Below are positions 35,641 to 46,601 of a stretch of DNA of 64,000 bases, piece after piece. The translations under genes were made by a program, and so were the position numbers. The stretch is taken from assembly GCA_000733355.1 (NCBI GenBank), contig JNVV01000076.1:62001-126000 (forward strand), in the 5' to 3' direction. Positions within the stretch are counted from its first letter, which is position 1, and each line of letters begins with the position of its first letter. The DNA comes from Falciphora oryzae. Its lineage: Eukaryota > Ascomycota > Sordariomycetes > Magnaporthales > Magnaporthaceae. The notes beneath the pieces were generated by a model. The model worked only from the letters and a program-made list of their open reading frames with translations, was not told the origin of the DNA and ran no database searches.

Positions 35641-38054
35641 ATGCGACGCCAGGCGTGCTTGTCCGCAGCAGCGGCCGCAGCCGCGTCTCTTTCCCTGCTG
35701 GGCGCGCTCCCGGGAACCGCGCAGGCTAAAAAGCCATGTCCGTTCTGGGGCCACCTATACCCTAAACCCGAGACGCTAGTCGACCAGCCGGGCATCCGAT
35801 CCTTAGCAAGCGCACTCGATGGCCTGTTCGCGCAGTACATCGACAACAGCACCGACCCGGGCGCGGGCAACTTCTCGTACACGGCCGAGGTCTTCTCGAC
35901 GCGCGACGAGCGCCCGCTCTGGTCGCGCTACCGCACGGCGCCGCGCCTGCCGGACCAGGACGTCGGCGGCGTCGGCGTCAGGACGGTCGGGCCCGAGACC
36001 GTGTTCCGCATCGGCAGCGTCACCAAGATCTTTACTGTGCTTGCGTTCCTGGCGGCTGTCGGGGATGGGGTCTGGAACGACCCCGTGACAAAGTTCATAC
36101 CGGAGCTGGCGGCCCTGGCGGCGAGTCGGAGGAGTGTTGAAAGGCAGTCGACTTGGTCTGTGGACTGGGACGATATCACTATCGGCTCGCTGGCGGGGCA
36201 GACGTCGGGGTTGATTCGAGACTGTAGGCTCAGGTTCGAAAGGTGGCCCCAATTGTAGGAGAGTGCGATGCAGCTGACACGAGACCAAACCCTATCCCAG
36301 ATTCACTGTTATCGGAGCTTACATGGCAGAACGCCATCAGACCGGAGCTCCTGGTCTATTTCGGATTTCCGCCCCTTAACCGCAGCGAAGTCCCTCCATG
36401 TGGCAGCTTGCCGACGTGCAATCGAGAGCGTATGTTGAGATGGATAAAGGAATGGAATAGAGTGGATAATCTGTTTACCAAGACGATCCGATGCATACTG
36501 ACCGCATGCCGATGAGGGAATACCACAGAGCTATTTGCCGGGTTTGCGAGGCAACCGCCTTCATTCCCACCCTATGCAACGCCAGCATATTCGGACATAG
36601 GCTATGTTCTGCTGGCCTGGGTGCTCGAGAACATCACAGGGAAGAAATACGGGGACATCATCCGAGAGTACATCATCGAGCCTCTTAACTTGACCGGAAC
36701 ATACACCTCGCCTCCGCCCGAATCGGTCGGGGTCATCCCGGGGGAAAGGCACTCTACTGGCTGGACACTGGATATGAACCAAGAAGTTGGGTAGGTCAGG
36801 AGAAGAGACTTCTCTGTCGCAACTGAGGGTACCGACCAAAAAGCGTCCCTGACACTAATCATGGGACTATTTGTGGTTTAGGACGGGAGGAATGTGGTCG
36901 TCAACGCGGGACCTCACCAAAGTGGGCAAGGCTATCATGGGCTCCAAGCTGATGAAGCCCTCCATGACGAGACGGTGGCTCAAGCCAGCAACTTTCAGCT
37001 CCGACAGCCGAGCGAGCGTGGGAGAGCCTTGGGGAGTGCGGCAGATACCCCTGAAGGACACCAGTGAGTGGACACCAGCACCCTAGGCAACGCAAGGAAA
37101 CCTAGGAAGCCCGGTGACTAAATAACAACACCAGACTCGTCCTACCAGTTCGTCACCAGCTTCAACAAGGCCGGCCAGGTCGGCAAGTACGGCGTCTTCC
37201 TGGCCCTGATCCCAGAGCTCGACCTCGGCTTCAGCGTGCTCGCGGCGGGCGACGTGCCAGCGAACCTCAACGTCGGCCTGGTCGAGACCCTGGCTAGCGC
37301 CTTCCTGCCGACGTGGCTGGCCGTCTCGCGCCGCGTCGCCAACGAGACGTACGGCGGGCGCTACCGGTCCGCGACGCTCAACTCGACCATGCTGATAACG
37401 GCCGGCGACGACGACCACCCGGGCCTGGCGGTGCGCGAGTGGACCAGCAACGGCACCGACATGCTGCCCGTCGCGCTCAGCGCCGCCACCTACCTGAGCG
37501 CGCAGGCGCTTCCCGGGGCGCAGATCTCGATCCGCCTGTACCCGACGGGGCTAGAGGACAGGCTCCCTGGTGGCAATGGCACGCGGCGGCGGGTCGCGTT
37601 CAAGGCCATCTTCGAGGACCTAAACCAGCCGGAGCTGGCGGGCATGTACACGAGCGACTGCGCGACGTGGGTGGCGCAGTCGGGCGCCATGTGGGGGTCG
37701 CTGCCGCTGGACCAGTTCGTGTTTGAGCTGGACGGGGTCGTGGGCGCCGGCGGGCGGGCGCGGGGGGCGCGCAACGCNNNNNNNNNNNNNNNNNNNNNNN
37801 NNNNNNNNNNNNNNNNNNNNNNNNNNNNNNNNNNNNNNNGGACGACGAGCGGTGGCTCTGCTGCGCCGTCGTCGACGGGCGGTGACGCCTTGTCCTCGTC
37901 CTCGTCCGCGTCCTTGTCCACTTGGACAACAACCACAACATCGCCAACGGGATCAGTAACGGGCAATCCCACAGTGACGGACGGTCAGGAGTCCTCGGTG
38001 TCCAGTTCTAGTTCGGTGCGGGGCGACGACCACTCGGGCCAGAAAGGGGGATGA
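35641..38054 (+). CDS. Secreted beta-lactamase/transpeptidase-like protein (interrupted by gap)
   Basis: Five exons: 35641-36223, 36301-36429, 36529-36790, 36882-37063 and 37135 onward, with consistent phases. The last exon runs into the N-gap at 37778-37839 and, if the frame is kept, ends at 38054 in a Ser/Thr-rich tail; that end is uncertain. Residues 1-29 form a signal peptide (poly-Ala core, cleavage after TAQA). The serine-hydrolase motif SxxK is SVTK (Ser126, Lys129). The second motif, YxN in class C enzymes, reads Y258-S-D260 in PPYATPAYSDIGYVL. Other family segments are GQTSGLIRDYSLLSEL, VLENITGKKYGDIIREYIIEPLNLTGT and GGMWSSTRDLTKVGKAI. Several N-glycosylation sequons fit secretion. 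Fungal members are esterase- or peptidase-like and often sit in metabolite clusters; substrate unknown. Confidence 0.82.
37778..37839. other. Assembly gap (62 N)
   Basis: Gap inside the last exon of the beta-lactamase-like gene, flanked by GC-rich low-complexity sequence (poly Gly/Ala/Arg codons before, Thr/Ser codons after), which probably defeated assembly. Confidence 1.
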
Positions 38055-39162
38055 CAAGGGGAAGAGGGACGGAGACGGCCGGGAAGTTGCATGTGCAGGG
38101 CTAGCGCAGGAAGGCATGCAATATCGCAGGAAATAAAGCTGCACCTAAAGTAAAACCACGCGCCCGGGACTTGGCTCCTAGGATGGAGTCTTCGTGTGAT
38201 GAACGATACAACAAGATAACCCTAGGGATATCCGCGGCGACACCATGGGCAAGTCAACACGTGGATGAGATTTCGATCTTGTTCAAGCATCGTGAAAAAA
38301 AGCAAGTGGCCAGACGCTCTTCTCGCCGGAATCGAGCAGATTTGCTGCAAATCCAGGCTTGGCATGGTCGGAGAGAAACCCGCCGCAGGAGGGCAGACAG
38401 AATTCGATGCCAAGAAGTAGGTGACGCGATGTCTGGGGCGTTGCCGAGAAGGGTTGGTAGCCTCTTGGCGCCGTCGAGCATTTACTACGTAGCTCTAGAA
38501 ATTTGGGCTTTGGCGAAGATGCGTGAGGAAAGGGGACGCGGCCAACCGCCAGGCGTTGAACCTGGCTTACACTTTTCGGCTGATCTCCATGACTCGCATG
38601 ACAGCTGTTGGAGGGAACCTCCCTGGAAGGCAACGCCTGCCGGCTGCTGCCGTCTGCCGTGGCTGCCAGCCCGGCGAAGGCTACGACATCTCTATCAAAG
38701 CGCATCGTGAGCCCGCTCGATCTGGGGACCCCTCTTTCCACCCCCTGTCCCGGTCCCCACGCTCCCCGGCTCTGGAGCCACTCTGGTTGGGGTAAAAAAT
38801 TTGGGGTCCTCAAGGCGGTAACGCCTTTCGGTGATTCTTCTCGTCAGGACTTCTCCCCGCTGGGAGAATCGGGCTGGTTGCTGAGAGGCAATGTCCCCTG
38901 TGGAGAGCTATTCTTGGCGTCCCAAGGCCTTCCAGAGCCTGGGGGGTCGCACGCATCGCCGCGATCTTATTTCTGGGGTATAAGGGCCCGGTTCGTCTCC
39001 TGTCGACTTCACCTCGAAGACAGGTCTCATTGCGAAGAGGGCAGAAGGTTTTCGGACTCTCTCCATTCTCCTGCAACCACCTGCCACTCCCAGGCCCCGT
39101 GAGCCGTCGAGTTGGGCAAAGGACACCCCCTTTCTCGTCTCTTCCCACACACCACCGACACG
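38055..39162. other. Intergenic spacer, no gene seen
   Basis: About 1.1 kb between the beta-lactamase-like gene and the MFS transporter. An AATAAA-type sequence near 38131 may serve as polyadenylation signal of the former. The last 150 bp are C/T-rich leader of the transporter. Confidence 0.45.
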
Positions 39163-40907
39163 ATGGGTGGCGGCACCTCGCTCTGGGCCTCGCCCGACTG
39201 GAAGAGCGACCCCAAGCAGATCTTCAACAACCGGCTGTGGTTCCTGGTCGTCGCCGTCTCCTTCGCTGGATTCTCGTACGGCTTCGACCATGGCAACGTC
39301 GGCGGCGTCCTCGTCCTGCCCAGCTTCAAGCACCGCTTCGGGCTCGACACGCTGAGCCCCGCCGACTTCTCCCAACGCCAGGGCGAGATCGCGTCCATGA
39401 TGTCGGCCGGCGCCGCCGTCGGCGCCCTCTGCGCCGGCCCCTTCTCCGAGTACCTCGGCCGCAAGTGGTCCATGGTCACGTACGGCTCCGTCTTCCTGGT
39501 CGGCGCAATCATGCAGCTCATGGCCAACCTGTCCGTCTTCCAGGCCGGCCGCTTCATCGGCGGCCTCGGCATCGGCGGCACCTCGGTCCTGTCGCCCCAG
39601 TACCTGGCCGAGAGCAGCCCCAAGACCATCCGCGGCTCGCTCACGACGCTCTACAACCTCGCCATTATTCTAGCTCTTTCGCTTGCCTTCTGGGTCAACT
39701 ATGGTGTCAGCAGGTGGAACTACGCGGGCGTCAAGACCGACGACAGGCAGTGGCGCACCTCGATGGCCATCCAGATCATTCCCGCCGGCGCCATGGTCCT
39801 GCTGACCGCCATCGCCATCGACTCGCCTCGTGGTTTGATCTCCCGCAACAAGCGCGAGAAGGGTCTCAAGGCCCTCTGCAAGCTCCGTGGTCTCCCCGAG
39901 GGCCACCCGTACGTCCGACAAGAGTACCTCGAGATCTGCGCGCAGGCTGACGTTGCCAACGAGTTGAACAAGAGTATGTTTTCTTCTCCCCCTTTCTATG
40001 TAATCGGGGTCCCGTGAAACTGACGTATCAACAACCAGACCGCACCTACCTCCTCGCCATCCGCGACATCATCAAGGTTCCCAGCTACCGCCGCCGCTTC
40101 ATCCTGGCCACGACGCTCTTCATCTTCCACAAGCTCACGGGCACCGACGCCATCAACTACTTTGCGCCCCAGATCTTCCCCCTGCTCGGCGTGGGCTCGG
40201 GCTCCATGTCGCTCATGACGACTGGAATCTACGGCGTCGTCAAGTTCTTCGCCTCGCTCCTCTACGTCAGCTTCCTCATCGACCGCGTCGGCCGCCGCGT
40301 GCCCCTCATGGTCGGCGCCGCCCTCCAGGCCACCGCCATGCTCTACATCGGCCTTTACGTCAGGTTCGGCCCCAAGGAGGCCCCCACCGGCGGCGGCGTG
40401 CATGCGGGCGGCATTATCGGCGTCATCTGGATCTACGTTTATGCTTTCGGCTGGTCCTTTGGCCACTCGGTGGCCCCCTACGTCCTGGCCGCCGAGGTGT
40501 TCCCGTCTGGCATCCGCTCCTTCTCCATCTCCTTCTGCCTGATGCTCAACTGGCTCTTCGGGTTTGCCGTCTCCCTGGCCACGCCGCACATGCTGCGCGT
40601 CATGGGCTACGGCACCTTTTTGTTCTTCGGCATCATCACGTACATCGGCGTCGTCTTTGTCTACTTTTGCATGCCCGAGCTCAAGGGCCGGTCCATCGAG
40701 TCCATGGACGATCTGTTCGAGCACAACCTTTGGGAGATGTTCCGCTACGCCTACCCGACCGAGGAGGAGAAGGTGCGCAAGGACGTGCAGCGGCAGATGC
40801 TGGATGAGACCAAGGGCGTTGACGGTGTTGTTCACGCCGAGCGCGTCGGCGGCACCGAGGACTCGGACAGTGCTGGTGGGGCCAAGGCTTCTGCGCCAAA
40901 GGTCTAG
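39163..40907 (+). CDS. MFS sugar transporter, quinate/hexose type
   Basis: Two exons, 39163-39973 and 40039-40907 (65-nt intron); 559 aa. Twelve hydrophobic segments are visible. Sugar-porter signatures include GFSYGFDHGNVGGVL in helix 1, GRKWSM after helix 2, RFIGGLGIGGTSVLSPQYLAES in helix 4, DSPRGLISRNKREKG after helix 6, HKLTGTDAINYFAPQIF in helix 7, DRVGRRVPL after helix 8 and PELKGRSIESMDDLF after helix 12. The TGTDAINYFAPQIF form is nearest to the quinate permease (Qut-D/Qa-Y) branch rather than classic glucose transporters, but substrate calls within this branch are unreliable. Exons are very GC-rich at third positions. No quinate catabolic enzymes are nearby, which weakens a quinate assignment. 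Confidence 0.88.
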
Positions 40908-41236
40908 TTCTAAGCCCGGGACTCCTGGGGCTTGGGTGGACCGTGTGCTGGAGCCCGTTGTTTCGATATCTAGGACGATGGTCCTGTGATTTTACGATAG
41001 GGCCCATGGCATGCGTATCCCACATGATGAATTAATGTGAATCACTCAGGACACCGACCGTGCCACACGTTTTCCTACGGCGATCGCTTCGTGTGAAGTA
41101 ACCTAACAGTAAACAGAGAGTCTAGTACCGCCGCCGATGTCCCAATGATCGGTTTCTACTGCCCTGAAAATCGTGGATAATTATCACCATTAATAGGTTG
41201 TAGAGGGCTCACAAAAATGCAGCCGCTGCTACCACG
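40908..41236. other. Convergent 3' spacer
   Basis: 330 bp between the transporter and monooxygenase stop codons. It is A/T-richer than the flanking exons and contains no gene. Confidence 0.6.
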
Positions 41237-43205
41237 TCACGCCTTGTTCAACCCCTCCTCTACCGCCTTGATCTGCAGCGCCAGGATCTTGGAGTAGTAC
41301 CGGCACAGCGCGAGGTTCCCGCCCATGAACCAGAAGCCCGGGTGGCCCGAGGGGCGCCAGATGGCCCTGAACTCGCCCTCGTCGTCAAAGCCCCAGACAT
41401 CGCCCACGCGGTCCGCGACCGCGTCGCCAAAGATGTTGCGCGCCTCGCTCCGCATGTTCTGGTAGCCCGTCGCAAACACGACCTCGTCCGCCTCGAGCTC
41501 GGACCCGTCGGCGAAGCGCAAGCCGCGGGGCAGGATTTCGGCCACCTCCTGCCCCTGCTTGATCTTGACTTTCCCGTCGATGATGAGCTGGCTGCAGCCC
41601 ACGTCGATGTAGTACCCTCCCCCGCGCTGGAAGTACTTCATGAACAGGCCGGTGCCGTGGGGGCCGATGTCGATCTTGAACCCGGCGCCCCGCAGCCCGG
41701 CCAGCAGGGCCGCGTCGTTTTGGTTCTGGCGCGTGTTGACGTCGACCTGGAGGCGCTTGAGCAGCTCGGCCGGCAGGCTCCAGAGCCAGAGGTCGGCGTC
41801 GTCGACGGGCGGGCTGGTCTCGTCGTAGAGGCCGGCCAGGGCGATGTTGAGGATCGAGTCGGACGACACGACGGTCGTGGAGCTGCGCTGCACCATGGTC
41901 ACGTCGTAGCCGTTCTCGTACAGGTCGTGCGCGATGTCGTGGCCCGAGTTGCACGACCCGACCACGACGGCCTTTTTGCCCTTGGCGTTTTGCTTGGCGC
42001 CGGAGAACTGCGAGCTGTGGCAGAGCCGGTCGCCTGTGAAAGTGTCCATGCCCTTGATGGTAGGGAAGTTCATGGCGCCCGAGTGGCCCGTCGCCTGGAT
42101 GACGTGGCGCGGGCGCAGCGTGCGCGTCTCGGTCGTGCCGTCGGGCCTTGTGCGCTGCAGCGTCAGAGTCCAGCGCTTGGATGCGTCGTCCCAGGCCGAG
42201 GCGGTCAGGTGTGTCGAGTTCCAGACGTCGAGCTCGAGGAGGCGGGCGTAGGCCTCGAAAAATTCGGCGATCTTGTCCTTTGGGGTGAACACCGGCCAGA
42301 AGTCCGGGAACTTGATGTAAGGCATGTGGTCGTACCAGACCGGGTCGTGCAGCACGAGCTGGTGGTACCGGCCGCGCCAGCTATCGCCGACCCGGGCGGC
42401 CTTGTCGACGAGCAGCGTCTTGACGTTGAGCATCTTGAGGCGGGCAGCGACGGCCAGGCCGGCCTGACCGGCACCTGGGAATGAAGTTATATTAGCGCCA
42501 GTCGCTCCTGTTTACGCCCCGATTCCCATGCCGGAAACTTTTCAGGCGAGGCCGCTTACCGATAATGACCACCTTGGGCTCGGCATCCACACAGTCGACG
42601 CTCTCCCCCCGCCTGTCCTTCCAGTTCTTCCCGGAGCGCATGCCAGCGTGCTCGGCGCCCTTCTCGCGGCGGTGGCGCAGCGGCTCCTCGAAGCCCCTGA
42701 GCTCGCGCAGCGTGACGAACAGGGTCAGGATCTGCCACTTGCCACCGCCCGCCTCGACCAAGCGCACGACACCTTCAGCAGAACCCAGGTCCGTCTCGGC
42801 GCCGATGAAGAACTGCAGGCACAGGACCTTGCCGAAGCCGTCGACGGGGAAGGGCTGCGGCGCGCGGAAGCTGGCCGGGTCGCCGGCGACCTTGATTTCC
42901 TTGAGACTGCTGATGGAGCCGGCGAGGAAGGCCTTGATGGCGTCGCGGCCCTTGAGGGTGCGCAGCTCCCAGGAGGAGCAGAGGTGGTCGCGCCAGTAGC
43001 CGTCGGGGGCGAAGAGCGAGACGAGGGCGTCGTGGTTTTTGGTGCGCAGCGCATCGTTGAAGTCCTGGATGATGCCACCGGCCACCTTGGCGGCATCGGC
43101 TGATGCTGAGGCTATGGAAGGGGGGTAGGGACGGGGCGGGATGCTTGCGGAGCCGGGCTCGATGCGCTCATTGGTGGGGAAGTCTGCCACTGCTGCTGTT
43201 GCCAT
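41237..43205 (-). CDS. NTF2-like/flavin-containing monooxygenase fusion
   Basis: Two exons on the minus strand, 43205-42560 and 42474-41237 (85-nt intron); 627 aa. Residues about 45-175 look like an NTF2-like (SnoaL) domain (IIQDFNDALRTKNHDALVSLFAPDGYWRDHL...). The intron splits the first Rossmann glycine motif, and splicing gives VVIIGAGQAGLAVAARL (G216-G221, FAD binding). The NADPH motif is VVVGSCNSGHDIAHDL, with Cys at the second glycine place, and VFATGYQNM is the C-terminal FMO signature. HYxxxPxY-like substrate-loop residues appear as LHDPVWYDHMPYIKFPDFWP. The N-terminal NTF2-like domain is a known fungal FMO arrangement. Such enzymes oxidise small hydrophobic or indolic compounds; substrate unknown. 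The gene is divergent from an MFS transporter with a repeat-bearing promoter between. Confidence 0.88.
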
Positions 43206-44257
43206 GGTGGGCGAGGGGTGTTTCCAGGATTTGTCGAGTTGGTAGTCTGGATCGGTCTGGAGGCAGTGCGGGCAGATCAAATTCCCAGGTGGGTGGTTCT
43301 ACAAGTTCGAGGCAGCTTGGGGAGCCTCGGCTATAAGTAACAAGCACCAGCGCCGGCGAGCAGAGCAAAAACCTCAGTACAGTACACGCGGCATCTACGG
43401 TCTCGCCTTCAGTTGGGGCAACGTGAACCTTGGGGCCCACCCCCCAGACCCCGTCCTCGGAGAGCCCCGCTCTCAGTTCCCGGGAAGCCGCAACGGGGAA
43501 TCCCCCCCTCGCGAACTCTGCCAGTCGGGTGTCGTCTTTGGCTTGAGTCGCGTCGCACGAGGATGGGGATTTGTGAGGGGTCGGTGTTTCCAGCGGGAAA
43601 GCGGAAGTTGCTGGTCGCCCATTGGGCCGAGCTTGGCTTGCAGCTCGCGACGTGAAGCCCAGCCGAATTTTGTCTCTGCAACGTGCTGCTGTGCTTGATA
43701 GCCCGTGTGATACAGCGTAATGCAGTGGAATATCACCACAAACTGAAAGCCAGCACATTACCGAGTTACATCCTATTTTGTGTTCCCTCGCAAAGCATCG
43801 AGATTGTCCCGTCTGGAATACGCTGACTGGAACATCGAGTGAGGCCTTCGCGCGTGCTTGGTGGGAGGGCGATAGAAAAGAAGACCCCGCGCAAATCCCG
43901 CGGTCTCAGTAAGTCCAAGGGCTGGGCAATCCGATTCCCGGCCGACCCTGATGCCAAAATTCGATTGGATGACACTCTTCTCGTTCGAAGTGAAACGAGG
44001 CTGCCTCTGCCGCAATCGGAACCCGCCTGCGCTACACTGTGCTTCTGTGGTGCACCCTGCATTTTATCAACCCTGGGGTCCTCCTCATTTATAGCCACGC
44101 GCTAGCCTGGGTCGCCTCGCCAAAGAGGAAACTCCGCCAGGCCGTCGCCAACAAACAAAGCCGCCGGCCCGCTCCGCTGTGAGCCCCGCCATCGGCCTCA
44201 GCTCCATATTTGGCTCAAAATCCAGCGCTGTGCAGGGCCACCCGCGCCCCCCGCCAA

Positions 44258-44270
44258 TGACGCTGAAGAC
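44258..44270 (+). promoter_or_regulatory. TGACGCT 13-bp element, copy 1
   Basis: TGACGCTGAAGAC. Begins with a CRE/ATF-like TGACG half-site. Confidence 0.45.
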
Positions 44271-44436
44271 TCTATCCAGGCTGGCGAATGGCGCCGCTCG
44301 GCAACTGGACGGCTCCGTCTGCCACACCCATCCCTTGCCTTCACCGGCCTAACACCTACCTGCACACTGGTCCAATGGGCATTCTCCCACCAGCGGAGCA
44401 GTTGGACCGGCATCGCACACACTTCGGCGCGGCCTG

Positions 44437-44449
44437 TGACGCTCAAGAC
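44437..44449 (+). promoter_or_regulatory. TGACGCT 13-bp element, copy 2
   Basis: TGACGCTCAAGAC, one mismatch from copy 1. Confidence 0.45.
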
Positions 44450-44479
44450 TGCCGGAAGCGAGATTGATGCAGCGTCGAG

Positions 44480-44492
44480 TGACGCTGAAGAC
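44480..44492 (+). promoter_or_regulatory. TGACGCT 13-bp element, copy 3
   Basis: TGACGCTGAAGAC, identical to copy 1, with AG just upstream. Confidence 0.45.
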
Positions 44493-44506
44493 CTGGAGAC
44501 CGCCAG

Positions 44507-44519
44507 TGACGCTGAGGAT
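44507..44519 (+). promoter_or_regulatory. TGACGCT 13-bp element, copy 4
   Basis: TGACGCTGAGGAT, two mismatches from copy 1; shares the AG just upstream of copy 3. Confidence 0.45.
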
Positions 44520-44773
44520 TTCCAACCCACCATCGGTGGACCGATGTGATAAGAAAAACTGGCCTAGCCAGTCAGGGGGATGCCGCCCCCTATGCCGCCC
44601 CTTTAGCCAGCACAGAGTCCCAACATGCACGTTGGCCAGGCGTGCGACGATGGTTGCTGTCGCCGATATTTAAACCCAGCCATGCATCCTCGAGTTGTCG
44701 TTGTCCTTTCCCTTGAGTTGCTCTCTCCCTCAGACTGCGAGAGCCATCGTCTTCAACACCTCCAACCTTCACA

Positions 44774-46354
44774 ATGGACACAATCTTGCGCTCGCTGGTC
44801 AGCATCGAGTCAACACGAGGGCCTCAGCCCCGAGAGCTTGACCACCCGCCCACCCTGCCAGCAAAGGCCGCCTCCAAAAATGGGCCCTCTACCATGCAGC
44901 GCCCGGTATCCATCGAGCTTGAGGCCTTCACCCCAAGGCTGCCCGCGGTGGATACCCACAATGCGCCCCCGGACCCCGGCCGGGCCGAGACCTCCAAACC
45001 CGGGGATGCCAGCCCGGACCGCGACCTAGAGATGAGCCGCCCGACGACGCCCCGCGACAGCCGCGAGGGCTTCACCGCCGAGGTGCAGGCGACCGTGTGG
45101 GAGCCCTACATGAACCGGTTCCGCATGGCCGCCGTGTCCATCATCTTCTTCGGCCTGGGCCTCTACGATAGCGCCGCCGGCGCCCTGATCCCCTACATCG
45201 AGAAGCACCACTCCATCGGCTACGCCGTCGTGTCGCTCGTCTTTGTCGGCAACGCCCTCGGCTTCATCGCCGGCGCCCCCTTCATCGACTCGCTGCGCGC
45301 CCGCCTGGGCCACGCCGGAGTCCTGGCCCTGGCCCAGCTCATCATGATCTGCGGCCTCGTCCCCATCGTCTGTTCGCCCGCCACCCCCTTTGCCGTCATC
45401 GTGCTGTCCTTCTTCCTGATCGGGTTCGGCATGACGTTCACCCTCGCCATGGCAAACACCTTCTGCGCCGTCCTGCGCGACGAGACAACCCTGCTCGGCG
45501 TCCTGCACGGGTCCTACGGCGTCGGAGGCACAATCGGACCGCTCATAGCCACTGCTATGGTCACGAGGTCAGGCGCCAACGCCGAGACGGGCGAGCGCGC
45601 CGAGATCTGGTCGCGCTACTATTTCATCTCGCTGGGCCTGACCGCGTTTAACGGCTTCTTTGCCTACTGGGCCTTTCGCGGTTACGAGGCTGACTCGCCG
45701 CACGCCACCAATAACAACAACAATGCTTCCGCCGCCGACGGCACCGCCACAGGCCCACAGCGCGGACTGGCGTCCATGGCCGGGACGCTGCGCAACCGCG
45801 TCGTCCTCCTCGGCGCGCTCTTCATCTTCGCCTACCAGGGCGCCGAGGTCTCCATCAGCGGCTGGGTCATCTCGTTCCTGATCGCGGCCCGCGGCGGCGA
45901 CCCGGCCTCGGTCGGCTACGTCACCTCTGGCTTCTGGGCGGGAATCACGGCCGGGCGCCTGCTCCTGTCCGGTCCCGGGGCCAGCCGGTTCGGCGAGCGC
46001 CGCTTCGTCTACGGCCTCGCCGTCGGCGCCGCCGTCTTTGAGGCCCTGGTGTGGGCCGTGCCCAACGTTATTGGCAATGCTGTCGCTGTGGCTGTCGTCG
46101 GTTTGCTGCTCGGCCCGGTCTACCCCTGCGCCGCTGCCGTCTTCATGCGGTCCATGGGCCGCGCCGACCGGTTCAGTGGGCTTGGCGTCATCACCGCCTT
46201 TGGCAGCTCCGGCGGCGCCGCGGCGCCCTTCACCACGGGCCTGCTGGCGCAGCTGGCGGGCACGTTTGTGCTGCACCCCATCGTCATTGTGCTGGTTGGC
46301 GTGATGTTGGTTTGTTGGTGGGGAATCCCCAAGGAGGAGAAGCGGACTGAGTGA
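44774..46354 (+). CDS. MFS transporter, Bsc6/FucP-like
   Basis: Single exon, 526 aa. A hydrophilic N-terminus of about 115 residues is followed by 12 hydrophobic helices, beginning FRMAAVSIIFFGLGLYDSAAGALIPYIEKHHSIGYAVVSLVF. A central cytoplasmic loop carries an Asn run (TNNNNNASA). Helices such as FGMTFTLAMANTFCAVL, LLGVLHGSYGVGGTIGPLIATAM and FAYQGAEVSISGWVISFLI are typical of the fungal MFS group related to Bsc6 and to bacterial FucP, distinct from sugar porters and drug:H+ antiporters. Substrate unknown. It is head-to-head with the FMO gene, so export or import of an FMO substrate or product is possible but unproven. The ATG is 100 bp after a TATTTAA box. Confidence 0.86.
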   Translation: MDTILRSLVSIESTRGPQPRELDHPPTLPAKAASKNGPSTMQRPVSIELEAFTPRLPAVDTHNAPPDPGRAETSKPGDASPDRDLEMSRPTTPRDSREGFTAEVQATVWEPYMNRFRMAAVSIIFFGLGLYDSAAGALIPYIEKHHSIGYAVVSLVFVGNALGFIAGAPFIDSLRARLGHAGVLALAQLIMICGLVPIVCSPATPFAVIVLSFFLIGFGMTFTLAMANTFCAVLRDETTLLGVLHGSYGVGGTIGPLIATAMVTRSGANAETGERAEIWSRYYFISLGLTAFNGFFAYWAFRGYEADSPHATNNNNNASAADGTATGPQRGLASMAGTLRNRVVLLGALFIFAYQGAEVSISGWVISFLIAARGGDPASVGYVTSGFWAGITAGRLLLSGPGASRFGERRFVYGLAVGAAVFEALVWAVPNVIGNAVAVAVVGLLLGPVYPCAAAVFMRSMGRADRFSGLGVITAFGSSGGAAAPFTTGLLAQLAGTFVLHPIVIVLVGVMLVCWWGIPKEEKRTE

Positions 46355-46601
46355 TCTGGCCTGCTAAAATAGTCATCCGTTTATGGTCGTGAAGTAAACG
46401 CAGGAATGGTCTAGAATCTACAGATCTCTATCGACCTGGTGTGCCGGGCCTCCATACATATCCGTTTATGTCTATCCCAGACGTTGTTGCCGTTTCTTTG
46501 GCGAAATTTAAGCGAAATACCCAGGGCTGCGGCCTTCTAAGCGCTATCCGCAACGTACCTTCTATCCAGTCCTCTAGGGTCATGCAAATCTTGCTCACCG
46601 C

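Larger units (their letters stand above)
43206..44773. promoter_or_regulatory. Divergent FMO/MFS intergenic region
   Basis: 1.57 kb without a gene of its own, between the start codons of the FMO (minus) and the MFS transporter (plus). It holds four related 13-bp elements (next entries) and a TATTTAA sequence at 44667-44673, about 100 bp before the MFS start. The elements lie 250-515 bp upstream of the MFS gene and over 1 kb from the FMO. Confidence 0.5.

Noticed and set aside
41342..42484. 380-codon plus-strand frame opposite the FMO gene
   Set aside because: Antisense shadow of the FMO exon; no domain of its own.
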